Below are positions 15,233 through 22,339 of a stretch of 24,205 bases of DNA, piece after piece. The position numbers were made by a program, and so were the translations under genes. This stretch comes from CAZINM01 sp964540605 (GTDB lineage: Bacteria; Patescibacteriota; Dojkabacteria; SC72; JAHDCA01). The DNA lies in NCBI GenBank assembly GCA_964540605.1, contig CAZINM010000006.1:1-24205 (forward strand), written 5' to 3'. Numbering within the stretch: the stretch's first letter is position 1; every line of letters begins with the position of its first letter. A model generated the notes under the pieces. That model had not been told where the DNA came from. It ran no database searches and saw only the letters and a program-made list of their open reading frames with translations.

Positions 15233-15550
15233 CTAATTTCCAATAAATTGTAGATCGAGCTTCTCTCCAATTTTGATTTTATTGTTAATTTTGTAACTAG
15301 AAGGAACTTCAATTACTTTCTTATATTTATAAGGCCAAAGTTTGATCCTATTTGGTTTTATAAGCTCGTCCACACGAATAATATTATTTTCATCTAAAAC
15401 TAATAATCTTATTGGATTCTTCATTAAAAATGTATGAATACCAGATCTTGTTTCAAAATATATTGGCATATTATTTTTATTAGAATAAAGACCTACTAAT
15501 TTACCAAAGAAACTATTTTTATTTATAACTTTCATTTTTATATTGACCAT
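15233..15550 (-). CDS. DUF192-family protein
   Basis: About 105 residues, small beta-rich DUF192 domain. The diagnostic run is present in diverged form: PIYFETRSGIHTFLMKNPIRLLVLDENNII, where the family has FWMKNT-IPLDIIFID, and then VIEVPSSY...IKIGEKLDL, where the family has VLEL-PAG-...-I-GD-V. Function of the family is not established. A GTG at 15595 would extend the frame into truB; I prefer the ATG at 15550, 10 nt after the truB stop, preceded by AAAGATAAG. Unlike many DUF192 proteins there is no signal peptide, so it is probably cytoplasmic. It is likely co-transcribed with truB. Confidence 0.78.
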   Translation of the reverse strand: MVNIKMKVINKNSFFGKLVGLYSNKNNMPIYFETRSGIHTFLMKNPIRLLVLDENNIIRVDELIKPNRIKLWPYKYKKVIEVPSSYKINNKIKIGEKLDLQFIGN

Positions 15551-15560
15551 TTTCTTATCT

Positions 15561-16322
15561 TTAAATACGAAGTGAGTCCTCAATTTTGTACTCACCTACC
15601 CTTTTTCTAATAATATTATCAGCGATTCCAACAGTATCAAGTTCTAACGCAATGTCCTCACAAAGAGTTCTAATATAAGTGCCTGTGGATACTGTAGTTG
15701 TAATGTTAATTATATTTAATGATCTATCTTTATATTTTATTAAGGCTTTATCCCATGATTCAATAACTGATCTTTGCCTAAAATGACCGTTGATCTTTCT
15801 AATACGCTCAATTACTTTTGTTGAATATTCATTAAAACTTAATGAACTCATTTTGTTAATTTTAATATCATGAATATCTATCTCTTTAACTGGACGACTA
15901 TCATTTTGTATTAATTTATTTCGTGCAAGTTTATACATAGGTACACCATCTATATGATATGAGGAATATAATGGATACTTCTGATCGTTTACTCCTAAAA
16001 ATTTCGTTAGATCTAATTTCGTTAAGGATCTTTTATCTATTTTGTGATCTATCCTTTTAATTAAACCTAAAGGATCTAACGAGTCGGTTTCGATCCCAAG
16101 AATCAAGTTGAAATTGTACTCCTTGATATGAGCTTGATGAAAATTACGGTTCTTACATTCATTTCCGATCATAAGAAGTAGCACACCAGATGCTAATGGA
16201 TCTAGCCTACCCGCATAACCAATTTTTAAGGATCTTTTAAGATGATATTTAGTTTTGAGCTTTATAATTGTTTGATAAGGAGTAATACACGGCGCTTTGA
16301 ACACATTTATAAGTCCATTCAT
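15561..16322 (-). CDS. truB: tRNA pseudouridine-55 synthase TruB
   Basis: TruB converts U55 of the T-loop to pseudouridine in nearly all tRNAs. Seen: the start MNGLINVFKAPCITPYQTI (family: GLLxxDKPxGxTS), the catalytic motif GYAGRLDPLASGVLLL with the nucleophile Asp, and the later TGTYIRTLCEDIALEL (family: SGTYIRxLxxDLG). The motif is diverged: GYAGRLD replaces the usual GHTGTLD, and PCIT replaces PxGxT. At 253 residues it is shorter than E. coli TruB and lacks much of the C-terminal PUA-like part. The frame runs upstream to 16388, but the ATG at 16322 matches the family N-terminus and has a -10 exactly 27 nt before it. Confidence 0.92.
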   Translation of the reverse strand: MNGLINVFKAPCITPYQTIIKLKTKYHLKRSLKIGYAGRLDPLASGVLLLMIGNECKNRNFHQAHIKEYNFNLILGIETDSLDPLGLIKRIDHKIDKRSLTKLDLTKFLGVNDQKYPLYSSYHIDGVPMYKLARNKLIQNDSRPVKEIDIHDIKINKMSSLSFNEYSTKVIERIRKINGHFRQRSVIESWDKALIKYKDRSLNIINITTTVSTGTYIRTLCEDIALELDTVGIADNIIRKRVGEYKIEDSLRI

Positions 16323-16344
16323 ATTCTTCTTAAAAGATTTAACC

Positions 16345-16373
16345 TTTAAATTATACAGTCTTACTAATATAAT
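16345..16373 (+). promoter_or_regulatory. Promoter of the amidase gene (TTTAAA-N17-TATAAT)
   Basis: TTTAAA (16345-16350) and TATAAT (16368-16373) are 17 nt apart. The hexamer ends 9 nt before the ATG at 16383, so the mRNA would be leaderless or carry only a few bases. It overlaps the divergent truB promoter. Confidence 0.65.
16350..16357 (-). promoter_or_regulatory. -10 element of truB (TG-TATAAT)
   Basis: On the minus strand TG directly precedes TATAAT (16355 down to 16350), ending exactly 27 nt before the truB ATG. It lies within the spacer of the divergent amidase promoter, so both cannot easily be occupied at once. Confidence 0.65.
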
Positions 16374-16382
16374 GAAATAATA

Positions 16383-18089
16383 ATGCATAAAGAAAAATTT
16401 ATACGAAAAAGTATACTTGTCATTAGTATCATTTTGGTATTTGTATTTGTGTCATTACTAACTAAAGATACATTTGATAGAAACACCACACAAAAGCCCG
16501 ATGATATATCTCTTCTTGAACTTGATACAAGTGATCTAAACCAGAAAACATTAGAAGGTATTAAAGAGTCAGAGTCAAAGACTGAAAATTCAGAGGATGG
16601 TTCAAATAATAATTTTGACAAAGCAGACTCTCTTAACGCAACATCAGATCAAACATTTACGAAACTAGAAGTTAACAACGCTCAAACAGAAAATATCGGT
16701 TCAGGAAGTGTAAGAACATTAGGGTATAAAATTGAATCTGATGGCTCATATTTAATACAGATCCCTGACATATCTATATCTGCTTATGTAGTAAGGTGGA
16801 ATGAAGGAGATCTATATTTGGGGGAATCAGTAGATCATCTAACAAAAATATATCCTGAAATCGATGAAGGAGAAACTTTTAAAGGATTGGTCTCAAACCT
16901 GATTTATCCAACTAGTAAAACCGCTTATATTAGAACTAAGGGTGTTAATGAGTTAAATATAGATATTTTTTCAACTAGTACAGAACCGATACAAATCGCT
17001 AAAACATCAGAAATTCAAAATGCTGATTCTGGAGCAAAATATTCATCATTAAATATAATATCAAGAGATGTTTGGGGTGCATCACCAGCATCATGGGATC
17101 CAAATAGTAGTTTAGATATTGATGATCCGGCTAGATATACTTGGACGCCAGGCTATTTCAGAGTTTCCAAATTTGTCATTCATCACACAGCTTCATCTAA
17201 TACCCCTGAAGATCCCGATCAAGCTGTACGAAATATCTATCTATATCACGCTTATAGTCGTGGCTGGGGAGACATTGGATATAACTATTTAATTGATGCC
17301 TGGGGTAATATTTATGAAGGTAAAGGTGGTGGTGACGAGGTATATGGATATCATGCCTACACGGAAGCAAATACAATGAGCATAGGTATAGCATTAATTG
17401 GAGATTTTACTTCAACTGGGCCAACTTATGCAGCTAAACAAGCTTTGATCAAACTTTTAGCGGAAAAAGCAACCTTTTATAATCTTAATTTAGTAATGTC
17501 ATCTGGATCTCTCACAGATTGGTTAAGTACAAATGTGACAGTTTATGGTCATAAAGATAGTTATTTCTGGTGTCATTCTGGTCATGTTCTATCTTACCTT
17601 TGCACAGATAGAGATAAATGGGTTGTAAATAATACAGCTTGTCCAGGTGCTTCATTTGAGAGTTTATTATCTTCAGAAATTGTCCCAGCTGCAACAAATT
17701 ATAAAAATTACAATTTTTATGATCTAAAAAAAACTGTTGCTGAGGTAAATAATTTGATTGATAAGAATCTTGAAGAGGTAAATTGGTTAATAGTTGAATA
17801 CGACTTACCTGAATCTACTCCTGCATCACAAATAGAAACTTTAATACCTGTGTTTTCTGGTATTAAAGATTACGAAATTCATAAAAACAAAGTTATTTTG
17901 CATTTAGGTGATTGGGATGAAGGGATACCGGATTATGGATTCGATGGTTTTTACGGATCAAATACCTTCTTTCCAGCATCTGAAGGTAATAATGATAGAG
18001 TAAGAACATTAATGAAAATATTCATGATGGATCCTGATGTTGTACAAGTAGCTCCATATAATAAATACCATGTATCACCGATCGAATAA
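16383..18089 (+). CDS. Membrane-anchored PGRP/Amidase_2 N-acetylmuramoyl-L-alanine amidase
   Basis: 568 residues. One N-terminal helix (about 9-26) anchors the protein outside the cell. A low-complexity linker and a beta-rich domain (about 90-210) precede SRDVWGASPASW, the usual lead-in to a PGRP domain. The amidase domain (about 255-430) has zinc ligands H267 (in VIHHTAS), H390 (in VYGHKD) and C420 (in TACPG), plus IGYNYLID. Such enzymes cut the bond between MurNAc and the peptide stem. H390 and C420 are 30 residues apart, where the family usually has about eight; the insert carries extra cysteines C397 and C407. A further ~130 residues follow the catalytic domain, of unknown fold. It starts 60 nt from the divergent truB start. 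Confidence 0.88.
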   Translation: MHKEKFIRKSILVISIILVFVFVSLLTKDTFDRNTTQKPDDISLLELDTSDLNQKTLEGIKESESKTENSEDGSNNNFDKADSLNATSDQTFTKLEVNNAQTENIGSGSVRTLGYKIESDGSYLIQIPDISISAYVVRWNEGDLYLGESVDHLTKIYPEIDEGETFKGLVSNLIYPTSKTAYIRTKGVNELNIDIFSTSTEPIQIAKTSEIQNADSGAKYSSLNIISRDVWGASPASWDPNSSLDIDDPARYTWTPGYFRVSKFVIHHTASSNTPEDPDQAVRNIYLYHAYSRGWGDIGYNYLIDAWGNIYEGKGGGDEVYGYHAYTEANTMSIGIALIGDFTSTGPTYAAKQALIKLLAEKATFYNLNLVMSSGSLTDWLSTNVTVYGHKDSYFWCHSGHVLSYLCTDRDKWVVNNTACPGASFESLLSSEIVPAATNYKNYNFYDLKKTVAEVNNLIDKNLEEVNWLIVEYDLPESTPASQIETLIPVFSGIKDYEIHKNKVILHLGDWDEGIPDYGFDGFYGSNTFFPASEGNNDRVRTLMKIFMMDPDVVQVAPYNKYHVSPIE

Positions 18090-18114
18090 ACTATACTTAT
18101 AATGAAATTGATTG

Positions 18115-18414
18115 CTATTTGAGGGTAACCTCAAAAGCACCTTTACCTCCGCTAAAATATCCAGCATAGTTGAATGAATCGACTCTATTATCTTTTGATA
18201 ATAGTTTATTTACTCGTGGATTAACGATCTTTCCCTTACCTACAATAATTAGTAATCTTTTTTGTTTTAATTTTATAGTTTCATCAACAAATTCGTTATA
18301 AATACGAGCAATATCGAAAGAATTAATCACTCCATAATCATGAAAATCTAATTGTACTTGTGGTTTGAAATCTTCATAGATCAAGCGAAGATCATCAAGA
18401 GTGTATTTTTTCAT
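18115..18414 (-). CDS. Small stand-alone Smr-domain protein
   Basis: 99 residues. The order of motifs fits the Smr domain of MutS2 and SmrA/B: VQLDFHDYG (family LDLHG), an amphipathic helix, RLLIIVGKGK (family IIHGKG), and a final GGKGAFEVTL (family GGxGATxVxL). Two signature positions are altered: HGKG has become VGKG, and LDLHG has an extra residue. Smr domains cleave or nick RNA or DNA; in MutS2-like ribosome quality control they act on collided ribosomes. With the altered motif, nuclease activity is uncertain. It diverges from the orphan histidine kinase, with 67 nt between start codons. Confidence 0.72.
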   Translation of the reverse strand: MKKYTLDDLRLIYEDFKPQVQLDFHDYGVINSFDIARIYNEFVDETIKLKQKRLLIIVGKGKIVNPRVNKLLSKDNRVDSFNYAGYFSGGKGAFEVTLK

Positions 18415-18425
18415 TGTAGTAATTA

Positions 18426-18454
18426 TTTACTTATTAAGAAACCTATAGTATAAT
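18426..18454 (+). promoter_or_regulatory. Promoter of the histidine kinase gene (TTTACT-N17-TATAAT)
   Basis: TTTACT (18426-18431) and a perfect TATAAT (18449-18454) are separated by 17 nt. The -10 ends exactly 27 nt before the ATG at 18482. No Shine-Dalgarno lies in the predicted 20-nt leader. Confidence 0.75.
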
Positions 18455-18481
18455 ATCTCATTTAATTATATTGTATTATAA

Positions 18482-19444
18482 ATGGGTCCAGAAACACTTA
18501 CAACACAATCGAATGCATGCAGAGGACAAGAGTATTGTAGTCCAGGTGTATTAAGATATATTCAAACATGTCATAGTCTTCAAACTCCTATTGATCCAAT
18601 AGCTTACTTAAAAAGTACATTTAATAGAGAAAGTCGAGGACCTGAAGAAGATGAAATATTAGCTGAAGTATCAAGGTGTATAGGTCATCAAGAAGGTTAT
18701 GAAGAAGGACTTCAAGAAGGTCAAAAAGAAATTTTAATTTTAATTCAACAATTAATACATGATCTAAGAGTACCTCTAACATCTGTTATTGCATATTGTG
18801 ATTTGATTTTATTAGGAGGAATAAGTGTTGATGAGCGTGACATTTACTTAAATAGAATTAAAAGAAATGGAAATAATATTAATGATGTAATTAATATGTT
18901 ATTTAAATTGTCAACAGAGCAAGAACACAAACCAGTACCAAATATTCAACAAATATCAGAAGTATTTATTAATCAAGAATTAATTTTTGCACCAGATAAT
19001 ACAACTCATCAACTTTCAGTTAACATCGAGGAAGGTTTAGACGATTCATGTATTAATTACACTGTTTTTTTATTAGCTTTAAGACAAACATTTTCAAATG
19101 CAATTAAGTATGGTACTGAAAGTAAATCTGGTAAACCTAATATCTCTGTAAAAATCGGAAAACTTAAAAAACCCGATTCAGATGAAAGCTATGTTGTTTT
19201 ACAAGTTACAAATGCATCAACATCTCCTTTACCAGATCAATTCATTGAAGGTCTTAATATGAGAGAGATAAAAAATAAAAACATGGATGAGATTTTAAAA
19301 ACAAGATCAATGGGCATTGGTTTAAAATTACTTCTATATTTTTGTAAGAGATCAGGTATTATTCTAGAAGCTTCAAATGATGGTGTTGTTAATGGTGTAG
19401 GTGGGAACCCAATGTTTACATTTATGTTCCCAGTGCAAAATTAA
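18482..19444 (+). CDS. Orphan soluble sensor histidine kinase with cysteine-bearing N-terminus
   Basis: 320 residues, no transmembrane segment. The N-terminal region (about 1-70) holds cysteines C13, C19, C30 and C66. A Glu/Gly/Gln-rich helical stretch (HQEGYEEGLQEGQKE, 69-83) runs into the HisKA helix with H93 in LIHDLRVPLTSVIAYCDLI, a clear H-box. The ATPase part has an N-box (RQTFSNAIKYGT) and a G2-like MGIGLKLLLYFCKRSG. The usual DxGxG (G1) position reads VTNASTSPLP, so nucleotide binding is altered or the protein is a pseudokinase. No response regulator adjoins. A cytoplasmic redox or metal input through the cysteines is inference. It ends 3 nt from the converging ugd stop. Confidence 0.82.
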   Translation: MGPETLTTQSNACRGQEYCSPGVLRYIQTCHSLQTPIDPIAYLKSTFNRESRGPEEDEILAEVSRCIGHQEGYEEGLQEGQKEILILIQQLIHDLRVPLTSVIAYCDLILLGGISVDERDIYLNRIKRNGNNINDVINMLFKLSTEQEHKPVPNIQQISEVFINQELIFAPDNTTHQLSVNIEEGLDDSCINYTVFLLALRQTFSNAIKYGTESKSGKPNISVKIGKLKKPDSDESYVVLQVTNASTSPLPDQFIEGLNMREIKNKNMDEILKTRSMGIGLKLLLYFCKRSGIILEASNDGVVNGVGGNPMFTFMFPVQN

Positions 19445-19447
19445 TCC

Positions 19448-20821
19448 CTACCTCCCCACTCCAATATATTTTACCTTCATCTTCCTCAACTGTTCTTTAT
19501 CTAAAGCATTCATTCCATCAACTACGAAATCGACTTTCTTAAATAGATTTAGATCTTTAAATTGTGGCCAATCAGTTGCAATAACAGCGACATCAGCATC
19601 ATCTAATGTATCTTTTACAGTATCCATTAGTTCTACATCTTTTTCTAAATGAGGTTTTGCTTCTTCTTCAGCTTCAGGATCATATACTTTGATAGATGCA
19701 ACTTTTCCAACAAGTAAATTTGCTAATTTAATTGATGGAGATTTTCTTGTATCACTAGTACCCGGTTTAAAAGATAGACCAAGTAAAGCAACCTTTTTCT
19801 TTTTAAGATCAGGTATTTCTTTGATCATTTTCTCAACAATATATTGTGGCATCTCCTCGTTAACTTGAACTGAAGATTTCATTATTTTCAGATCAACATC
19901 ATGTTCATCGGCAACAGCCAATAAACCAGATACATCCTTGGGAAAACATCCTCCACCATACCCACGACCTGCATACAAAAATGCACGACCAATTCTATGG
20001 TCCATACCTACCCCATTCATAACTTCTACGATATCAGCACCTGTTTTGTCACATAATTGAGCTATAGAATTAGCAAAAGTGATCTTTAATGAAAGAAATG
20101 CATTAGATGAAACTTTAATCAATTCAGCACTCTCTAAACTTGTCTCTAAAACTCTTTCTATAAATGGTGTTTTATCAAATGTTTTAATACTAGGCATTGT
20201 CACTCCAGCATATTTAGATATTTCTGACATATCAGTCTTTTTAGCAAGATCATCTACCTTTTTGTAAACTGCAATCAGACGCTTTCTAGCATCTTCACCA
20301 TTACCACCAACTACTATCCTATCCATGTTCAATGTATCGAATACGGCAGAACCTTCTCTTAAGAATTCTGGGTTAGATACATAATGTACTTTTAGCTTAG
20401 GGTTTACTTTCTTAATATGTTTCATTACCTTTTCACCTGTTCCAACAGGTACGGTACTTTTTTGTACATATACTAATCCATTTTTTGCATATTTAGCTGT
20501 TTCTTCTGCTGATGAGAAAATGTAAGACATATTATAACTTCCATCAGGATTATCAGGTGTACCAACACAAGATATTGCCATTGTAGAGTTAGGGATAGAC
20601 TCTTCATAACTTATTGTGGGAATCAAGTTACCTTTTTTAATAGCTTTAGCTATAAAATAATCAAGTCCTAATTCATAAAAGTGAGATCTTCCAGATCTGA
20701 TTATTTTAATTTTCTTTTCATCAATATCCAATGCATAAACTTTATAACCAGCATTAGCAAAAATTGCTGCAGAAGATAAGCCTACATATCCAGATCCAAT
20801 AATAGTTATCGTCTCCTTCAT
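19448..20821 (-). CDS. ugd: UDP-glucose 6-dehydrogenase family
   Basis: An NAD-dependent double oxidation of a UDP-hexose to the uronate, supplying precursors for surface glycans. Seen: the Rossmann motif GSGYVGLSSAAIFA near the N-terminus, CVGTPDNPDGS, STVPVGTG, SNPEFLREGSAV, SSNAFLSLKITFANS with its conserved lysine, and GRGYGGGCFPKD with the catalytic cysteine. GLSFKPGTSDTRKSPS then leads into the C-terminal UDP-binding domain. An insert of about 25 residues follows VYKKVDDL. UDP-N-acetylhexosamine or GDP-mannose relatives cannot be ruled out by eye. The ATG at 20821 matches the family N-terminus (MKETITIIGSG); an ATG at 20833 adds four residues and is possible. Confidence 0.92.
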   Translation of the reverse strand: MKETITIIGSGYVGLSSAAIFANAGYKVYALDIDEKKIKIIRSGRSHFYELGLDYFIAKAIKKGNLIPTISYEESIPNSTMAISCVGTPDNPDGSYNMSYIFSSAEETAKYAKNGLVYVQKSTVPVGTGEKVMKHIKKVNPKLKVHYVSNPEFLREGSAVFDTLNMDRIVVGGNGEDARKRLIAVYKKVDDLAKKTDMSEISKYAGVTMPSIKTFDKTPFIERVLETSLESAELIKVSSNAFLSLKITFANSIAQLCDKTGADIVEVMNGVGMDHRIGRAFLYAGRGYGGGCFPKDVSGLLAVADEHDVDLKIMKSSVQVNEEMPQYIVEKMIKEIPDLKKKKVALLGLSFKPGTSDTRKSPSIKLANLLVGKVASIKVYDPEAEEEAKPHLEKDVELMDTVKDTLDDADVAVIATDWPQFKDLNLFKKVDFVVDGMNALDKEQLRKMKVKYIGVGR

Positions 20822-20852
20822 AAAGGAACTCATTTAACTTAATAAGTCTGTC

Positions 20853-20861
20853 AGTATATCA
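20853..20861 (-). promoter_or_regulatory. Extended -10 promoter of ugd (TGA-TATACT)
   Basis: On the minus strand TGA precedes TATACT (20858 down to 20853). It ends 31 nt before the ATG at 20821 and 19 nt before that at 20833, so it does not decide between the two starts. Confidence 0.58.
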
Positions 20862-20949
20862 CAAGAATATGGTTTATTTAACTTAGCATGTTTTATATTA
20901 TTATGTAGGTAAAATTCTTTATGTATAGCTGTTTTATAACACTATGATG

Positions 20950-20955
20950 TATAAT
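20950..20955 (+). promoter_or_regulatory. -10 element of the tRNA-Leu gene (TG-TATAAT)
   Basis: A perfect TATAAT directly preceded by TG ends 14 nt before the first base of the mature tRNA, leaving a 5' leader of about 7-8 nt for RNase P. No good -35 is evident. Confidence 0.65.
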
Positions 20956-20969
20956 TTATCAAATTTCTC

Positions 20970-21055
20970 GCCGAGGTGGTGGAATGGCAGACACGCTAGC
21001 CTCAGACGTTAGTGAGAGCAATCTCGTGCAGGTTCAAGTCCTGTCCTCGGCACCA
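20970..21055 (+). tRNA. tRNA-Leu, anticodon CAG, CCA encoded
   Basis: The acceptor stem GCCGAGG pairs with CCTCGGC (21045-21051), followed by discriminator A and an encoded CCA (21053-21055). The anticodon stem CTAGC/GTTAG carries the loop CTCAGAC with anticodon CAG at 21003-21005, reading CUG leucine codons. A long class II variable arm (GAGA-GCAA-TCTC) and the T arm GCAGG-TTCAAGT-CCTGT are complete. All features fit tRNA-Leu. Confidence 0.97.
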
Positions 21056-21061
21056 GAAATA

Positions 21062-21093
21062 AAGCAAATCCTCTTGGAGTTTGTTTATTTTTT
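21062..21093 (+). terminator. Terminator of the tRNA-Leu gene
   Basis: A stem of about 10 bp (21062-21071 with 21076-21086, one bulged G at 21079, loop TCTT) is followed by TTTATTTTTT-like sequence (21084-21093). It lies 7 nt after the CCA end. Confidence 0.68.
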
Positions 21094-21120
21094 AAGATGA
21101 TAATTATCTTGACCGATAGG

Positions 21121-21182
21121 TTCCGACCGAGTGTTCCAAGAGCGAAGCGATTGGATTACACGACAAATGTTTGTCTTCGGAA
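21121..21182 (+). other. Compact multi-helix element downstream of tRNA-Leu, unrecognised
   Basis: TTCCGA (21121-21126) pairs with TCGGAA (21177-21182). Inside, GTGT (21131-21134) pairs with ACAC (21158-21161) and encloses a hairpin, TCCAA (21135-21139) with TTGGA (21151-21155). That hairpin has a symmetric GA/GA internal loop and a GC-GAA-GC tip. A second hairpin, GACAAA/TTTGTC (21162-21175), stacks beside it. The nested pairings form a three-way-junction-like fold. The rest of the 21056-21232 gap shows no gene. It could be a small RNA, an mRNA 3' element or a relic of an inserted element. Confidence 0.4.
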
Positions 21183-21232
21183 TTATTAATAATACATTAC
21201 TAACCTGAAAAATTTGATCTATCAGCAGATCA

Positions 21233-21892
21233 TTAAAAATTACCCATTACAAGATAGATCAGTATCAACAATCCAATAGATCTAAAGATATTATCATACC
21301 TATTTTTTAGTTTCGGTTTTTTTATTAAAGATAGTAAAACAATTAATACCATTGGTATTAATATCCCAGAAATGATGCCATATTTATAAGAAATATATAA
21401 TATGAGCATCATAAATAAGTTGTTTTTAATAATTATTAAAGCACTGTGGGATAAAATAGATGTTAATGATGTATTTGAATTAATATCATGATCTGAGATA
21501 TTTCTAACTAACTCAGATCTACCAATCATTAAAATTAGCAAAGTAAATAGCAAAACAATGTAAATATTATTACTTATGAAATAGATCACTAGATTTACAA
21601 AAATTATAACTTCGATCATTGCAAGTAATGAAATAAATTTTTGCTTAATTGAAAATACTGAGCTTCTATTTATTTTTGATGAGAACAATATGATTGGTAT
21701 AAACAACAAGCCAATAAAGGTTGAATTGATCAGATTTATTACATAACTTTCTTTTGATTGAAATTTAACAATCAAAATATCGTTTATTACACTTATGATT
21801 AATACATACCCTAACAAACCTAATGCAGATATTAGAAAACGCTTAATGTCATTTGGGTAAAATTTAAAATATCTCTTTTTATTCAGATTCAT
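21233..21892 (-). CDS. Multi-pass membrane protein coupled to an ArsR regulator
   Basis: 219 residues, strongly hydrophobic, with about six transmembrane helices separated by short basic or polar loops (SKESY, SKINRS, RSELVRNISDHDINSN, KKPKLKNR). I recognise no family. It begins with ATG inside the last codons of the ArsR gene (4-nt ATGA overlap), so the two are translationally coupled and probably work together. Possible roles are a transporter controlled by the regulator, or a membrane partner that senses a signal. Nothing in the sequence decides between them. Charged residues inside the helices are few, which argues against a pumped-ion channel of known type. Confidence 0.7.
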   Translation of the reverse strand: MNLNKKRYFKFYPNDIKRFLISALGLLGYVLIISVINDILIVKFQSKESYVINLINSTFIGLLFIPIILFSSKINRSSVFSIKQKFISLLAMIEVIIFVNLVIYFISNNIYIVLLFTLLILMIGRSELVRNISDHDINSNTSLTSILSHSALIIIKNNLFMMLILYISYKYGIISGILIPMVLIVLLSLIKKPKLKNRYDNIFRSIGLLILIYLVMGNF

Positions 21893-22170
21893 GATTCAAA
21901 AACAGAGATTATTTCTTTTATCGCATCAGAATATCGATTTTTCAATAATTTGTAGCATACATTCTGACCTTTTCTTATTGGTTTAACAATATCTTCCTGT
22001 TCAAGCCTAGACAATTGGTGACTTACAGCTGATGGCGTTATTGAAATGTTTCTTGCAACTTCATTAACACATAGATTCCCATCATTCTGAATTAAGATCT
22101 GAAGTATCTTATATCTAGAGGGATCGCTTATTAGTTTTAATATCAAAATTCTTTCTTTTCTTGTCAACAT
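21889..22170 (-). CDS. ArsR/SmtB-family winged-helix regulator
   Basis: 93 residues, one winged-helix domain. The phrase LISDPSRYKILQILIQNDGNLCVNEVARNISITPSAVSHQLSRLEQEDIVKPIRKGQNVCYKL is the standard ArsR fold, with the recognition helix at TPSAVSHQLSRL. The ELCVCDL metal motif of classical arsenic sensors is reduced to NLCVNEV, with one cysteine (C33), and no obvious zinc cluster remains at the C-terminus. The inducer may therefore not be a metal. A 26-bp palindrome overlaps its promoter, which suggests autorepression. It is the first gene of a two-gene operon with the membrane protein. Confidence 0.9.
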   Translation of the reverse strand: MLTRKERILILKLISDPSRYKILQILIQNDGNLCVNEVARNISITPSAVSHQLSRLEQEDIVKPIRKGQNVCYKLLKNRYSDAIKEIISVFES

Positions 22171-22183
22171 ATAATGCTTATAT

Positions 22184-22209
22184 AATATCTGATTATATAC
22201 TCAGATATT
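22184..22209 (-). promoter_or_regulatory. Palindromic operator overlapping the arsR promoter
   Basis: AATATCTGA (22184-22192) and TCAGATATT (22201-22209) form a perfect 9-8-9 inverted repeat. A minus-strand TATAAT (22197 down to 22192) lies at its centre and ends 21 nt before the ATG. A dimeric ArsR protein bound here would block RNA polymerase. The centre lies 26 bp upstream of the start codon. Confidence 0.68.
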
Positions 22210-22339
22210 TTAACACATAGATTGTTTAATGAAAAATATTACAATCGTTCTATAAGATATCAACATCTGTGTTTTTACTTTTCAATTAACATAATTTGAT
22301 GTAGATTTAAATGTACTCTTATTATAAAAATCACATATT

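Noticed and set aside
20970..21055. Integrated element at tRNA-Leu with a duplicated 3' tRNA end
   Set aside because: No second copy of the tRNA 3' sequence (CCTGTCCTCGGCACCA) and no integrase gene are present in the window.
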